64,000 nt of DNA from an uncultured Lachnospiraceae bacterium (lineage in GTDB: Bacteria; Bacillota; Clostridia; Lachnospirales; Lachnospiraceae). The notes under the pieces were generated by a model, which saw nothing but the letters and a program-made list of their open reading frames with translations, searched no databases and was not told the origin of the DNA. Position 1 is the stretch's first letter, and every line of letters begins with the position of its first letter. The stretch is taken from assembly GCA_944380605.1 (NCBI GenBank), contig CALWIA010000027.1:62001-126000 (forward strand), read 5' to 3'. Both the position numbers and the translations under genes were made by a program. Below are positions 61,761-64,000 of this stretch, piece after piece.

Positions 61761-63080
61761 ATGCCGGATCAGAAGATTCCTGAGCAGGAGCCGGGACGGA
61801 AGCATTCGTTTATACGGGAAAAGGTTGTCAGGCCTCCCATGTCCCGCGGCCAGATTGTCCGCAGAGTCGCCGTGTATCTGCTGATCGCGGTGATGGCGGG
61901 AGCGGCGGCGGGCGCCGGTTTTGCCGTGGCCAGGCCGCTGGCGGAACGGTATCTGGCGCCGGAAGAGACAGAGGAGAGCATTCCCATCACCCTGCCGATT
62001 GAAGAGCCGGAGACCCAGCCGCAGCCGACGGAGCCGGAAGATACCCAAGAGCCGTCGGAACCGACGGAGGCGGTGAAGGATATTCTGAAAGACGCCATGG
62101 AAGACTACGAGTATTCCGTGGATGACGTAAACGCCATGTTCAGCTCCCTGCGGTCTGTGGTGCAGGAGGCGGACCGGAGCATTGTGGTGGTGCACTCCGT
62201 AAAACAGGAGACGGACTGGTTTGACAATCCGGTGGAGACGTCGGGGCTGTACGCCGGCGCGGTGATCGCGTCCACGCCCCATGACTTTCTGATCTTCACG
62301 CCGGACCACGCGGTGGAAGACGCGGACTCCATTAAGGTGACCTTCAGCGACGGCACGGAGGCCGACGGCACGGTGCGCCAGTCGGACCAGGCGGCGGGCA
62401 TGGCCGTGGTGGCGGTGGACAAATCGCTGCTGTCCGATACGGCAAGGAACAATACCCAGGCCCTGACGCTGGGCAACGCCTACGGGATCCGGCAGGGAGA
62501 TCTGATGATCGCCCTGGGCGCTCCTTCGGGAATCGTTCATTCTTCTGCGTATGGGTTTGTTTCTTATATTCTCCGGGTGGCCCAGGTGCCGGACGGAGTG
62601 GCCCGGGTGCTGTATGCGGACATCGGCAGCAGCGCGCAGGCTGGGACCTTTTTGTTCAATCTGTCCGGCGAGCTGGTGGGCTGGGTGACGGAAGCGTTTC
62701 AGAGCGAATCCGGCGGCTGTTCCGTGCCGGCCTTTACGGTTTCCGATTACCGGACCAAGCTGGAGAAGATGTCCAACGGCGTCGCCGTTCCTTATGTGGG
62801 AATCAAGGTGCAGGACGTGACGGAGACCATGACGTCGGCGGGCATGCCGGCGGGAGTATACGCCTCCGAGTGTATTCTGGATGGCCCGGCCTACAACGCC
62901 GGCATTCAGAACGGGGATATTGTGGTGCGCATCGGGGACAAGGAGATCGTCAGCGTGAAGGACTATCAGACCCAGGTGGAAAACCTGACGGTGGGCCGGG
63001 ACGTCACCATTGTGGTGCTGCGCAAAGGCATCGACGAGTACAGAGAACTGGAGTATCAGGTAACGGTGGGAGCCAGGTGA
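61761..63080 (+). CDS. HtrA-like trypsin-fold protein with PDZ domain, probably inactive as a protease
   Basis: This 439-residue protein has a cytoplasmic tail, one membrane segment (about 38-60, VYLLIAVMAGAAAGAGFAVA), an acidic Pro/Glu linker, a trypsin-like domain (about 130-330) and a PDZ domain (about 345-430, GPAYNAGIQNGDIVVRIGDKEI). The His region is kept (TPDHAVEDA), but the catalytic Asp region (normally TDLAV) reads AGMAV, and the catalytic Ser region (normally GNSGG) reads AQAGT in SSAQAGTFLFNLSGELVG, the Ser position being Ala. Both changes predict loss of hydrolysis. I chose ATG 61761 with a 6-bp spacing to AAAGGAGG. A role as an envelope chaperone or sensor is inferred. Confidence 0.9.
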   Translation: MPDQKIPEQEPGRKHSFIREKVVRPPMSRGQIVRRVAVYLLIAVMAGAAAGAGFAVARPLAERYLAPEETEESIPITLPIEEPETQPQPTEPEDTQEPSEPTEAVKDILKDAMEDYEYSVDDVNAMFSSLRSVVQEADRSIVVVHSVKQETDWFDNPVETSGLYAGAVIASTPHDFLIFTPDHAVEDADSIKVTFSDGTEADGTVRQSDQAAGMAVVAVDKSLLSDTARNNTQALTLGNAYGIRQGDLMIALGAPSGIVHSSAYGFVSYILRVAQVPDGVARVLYADIGSSAQAGTFLFNLSGELVGWVTEAFQSESGGCSVPAFTVSDYRTKLEKMSNGVAVPYVGIKVQDVTETMTSAGMPAGVYASECILDGPAYNAGIQNGDIVVRIGDKEIVSVKDYQTQVENLTVGRDVTIVVLRKGIDEYRELEYQVTVGAR

Positions 63081-63092
63081 GATGCCTGGCTC
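63070..63092 (+). terminator. Weak terminator-like hairpin at the end of the HtrA-like gene
   Basis: GAGCCAGG (63070-63077) pairs with CCTGGCTC (63085-63092) around a 7-nt loop, overlapping the stop codon. The T-content after it (TCTGTATCC) is modest, so read-through into yhaM is likely. Confidence 0.45.
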
Positions 63093-63137
63093 TCTGTATC
63101 CGGTATATAGAAAAAGACAGATGGGAGAACGACGGAA

Positions 63138-64000
63138 ATGAAGTATATTGAAACTCTGCGGGAAGGGATGCACGTTTCGGAGGTGTATCTGTGCAAGACG
63201 AAGCAGATCGCCCAGACCAAGGCGGGAAAAGACTACGGAAATCTGGTGCTGCAGGACAAGACGGGGACGGTGGATTCCAAGATCTGGGATCTGAATTCGC
63301 CGGGCATCGGCAATTTTGACGCCATGGACTACGTCCATGTGGACGCGGACGTGGTGGTGTTTCAGGGAAACAACCAGCTGAATATCCGCCGGATCCGCAA
63401 AGCGGACGAGGGAGAGTATGTGGCGGCGGACTATCTGCCGGTGTCTTCCAAAGACATTCCGACCATGTACGAGGAACTGGCGGGGTATGCCCGTTCCATT
63501 AAAAATCCGTATCTGAGCCGCCTGGCGGCGGGATTTTTTATTGAAGACAAGGCGTTTGTCCGGGCCTTCTGTTTCCACAGCGCCGCCAAAAGCGTGCACC
63601 ACGGCTTTGTGGGCGGTCTTCTGGAGCACACCCTCAGCGTGGTGAAGCTGTGCGATTATTTTGCCGGATTTTATCCTGGCATCAACCGGGATCTGCTGCT
63701 GACGGCGGCGATGTTCCACGATGTGGGCAAGCTGAAGGAACTGTCGGTCTTCCCGGAAAACGACTACACCGACGCCGGGCAGCTGCTGGGGCACATCGTC
63801 ATGGGAACGGAGATGGTAGGCGAGAGGATCCGCGCTATACCGGGCTTCCCGGAGAAACTGGAACGGGAGCTGAAGCACTGCATTCTGGCGCATCACGGCG
63901 AACTGGAATACGGCTCGCCCAAAAAACCGGCGCTTCTGGAAGCGCTGGCGCTGAATTTCGCCGACAATACCGACGCCAAGATGGAGACCATGATCGAGGC
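63138..64000 (+). CDS. yhaM: 3'-5' exoribonuclease YhaM-like (cut by window end)
   Basis: The frame from ATG 63138 (behind GGGAGAACGACGG) stays open to base 64000, giving 287 residues without the C-terminus. It has an N-terminal OB fold (YLCKTKQIAQTKAGKDYGNLVLQDKTG, VDSKIWDLNS) and an HD hydrolase domain (HHGFVGGLLEHTLSVVKL, MFHDVGKLKEL, HCILAHHGELEYGSPKKP). This arrangement is characteristic of YhaM, which degrades short RNA or DNA from the 3' end. It follows the HtrA-like gene by 57 bp. Confidence 0.93.
   Translation, partial: MKYIETLREGMHVSEVYLCKTKQIAQTKAGKDYGNLVLQDKTGTVDSKIWDLNSPGIGNFDAMDYVHVDADVVVFQGNNQLNIRRIRKADEGEYVAADYLPVSSKDIPTMYEELAGYARSIKNPYLSRLAAGFFIEDKAFVRAFCFHSAAKSVHHGFVGGLLEHTLSVVKLCDYFAGFYPGINRDLLLTAAMFHDVGKLKELSVFPENDYTDAGQLLGHIVMGTEMVGERIRAIPGFPEKLERELKHCILAHHGELEYGSPKKPALLEALALNFADNTDAKMETMIE

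Overview
The window looks like a stretch of chromosome from a fairly GC-rich Firmicute, most likely a Lachnospiraceae-type gut Clostridium. The support is a DnaD-domain protein next to a DnaI/DnaC-type helicase loader, a long (391 aa) Prs, MutS2, YhaM, strong Shine-Dalgarno sites and msmX-style sugar permeases without their own ATPase. This assignment is inference; no rRNA or tRNA gene was seen.

Region 1 (1-26073) is most of a contractile injection system (CIS) locus, all on the + strand. In order it has the sheath C-terminus, tube 1, an assembly chaperone with a tiny partner, tube 2, a 973-aa coiled-coil protein, LysM tube-hub protein, gp27-like and gp5-like spike parts, gp25, two baseplate-J proteins and a tail-protein-I-like protein. 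These are followed by a 583-aa CIS-associated protein, a membrane-anchored pseudokinase-like protein, a membrane-anchored protein with about 17 MORN repeats, a DUF4255 cap, a 250-aa unknown and an AAA+ ATPase. The last genes are a 799-aa acidic/coiled protein (cargo or tape measure), a 178-aa chaperone-like protein and a DUF4280 PAAR-like tip. There is no recognisable receptor-binding fibre, lysis gene, capsid or integrase. The two single-pass membrane proteins in the middle suggest a machine docked to the producer's own membrane.

Region 2 (26119-31851) continues on the same strand. It holds a Cache-HAMP protein with a class III cyclase-like domain that appears to have lost both metal aspartates, a DUF2156 acyltransferase-like protein, and an unusual fusion of beta-propeller, Cache-like sensor and MFS transporter. 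The run ends at a strong terminator lying inside the convergent lacI gene.

Region 3 (31837-38716) is a sugar-utilisation unit: a LacI regulator, a divergent promoter pair with matching operators, a binding lipoprotein, two permeases and a GH31 glycosidase. It is followed by a nucleotidyltransferase and a PfkB sugar kinase (38861-40782) with their own promoter and terminator, then two M20-family hydrolases (40928-43540).

Region 4 (43581-49165) is a translationally coupled pair of membrane proteins: TIR-TM-beta-propeller-PDZ, and TM-TrkA-N-TrkA-N-RyR. This is the best candidate for a poorly described signalling or immune system.

Region 5 (49258-64000) is mostly housekeeping: murC; a 555-bp AT-rich intergenic region with DnaA-box-like sites, a long hairpin and a 110-bp tandem repeat; a DnaD-like/DnaI-like pair; prs; codB-codA; then, on the minus strand, mutS2 with a two-component system. 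It ends with an HtrA-like protein that appears to have lost its catalytic serine, and the start of yhaM.
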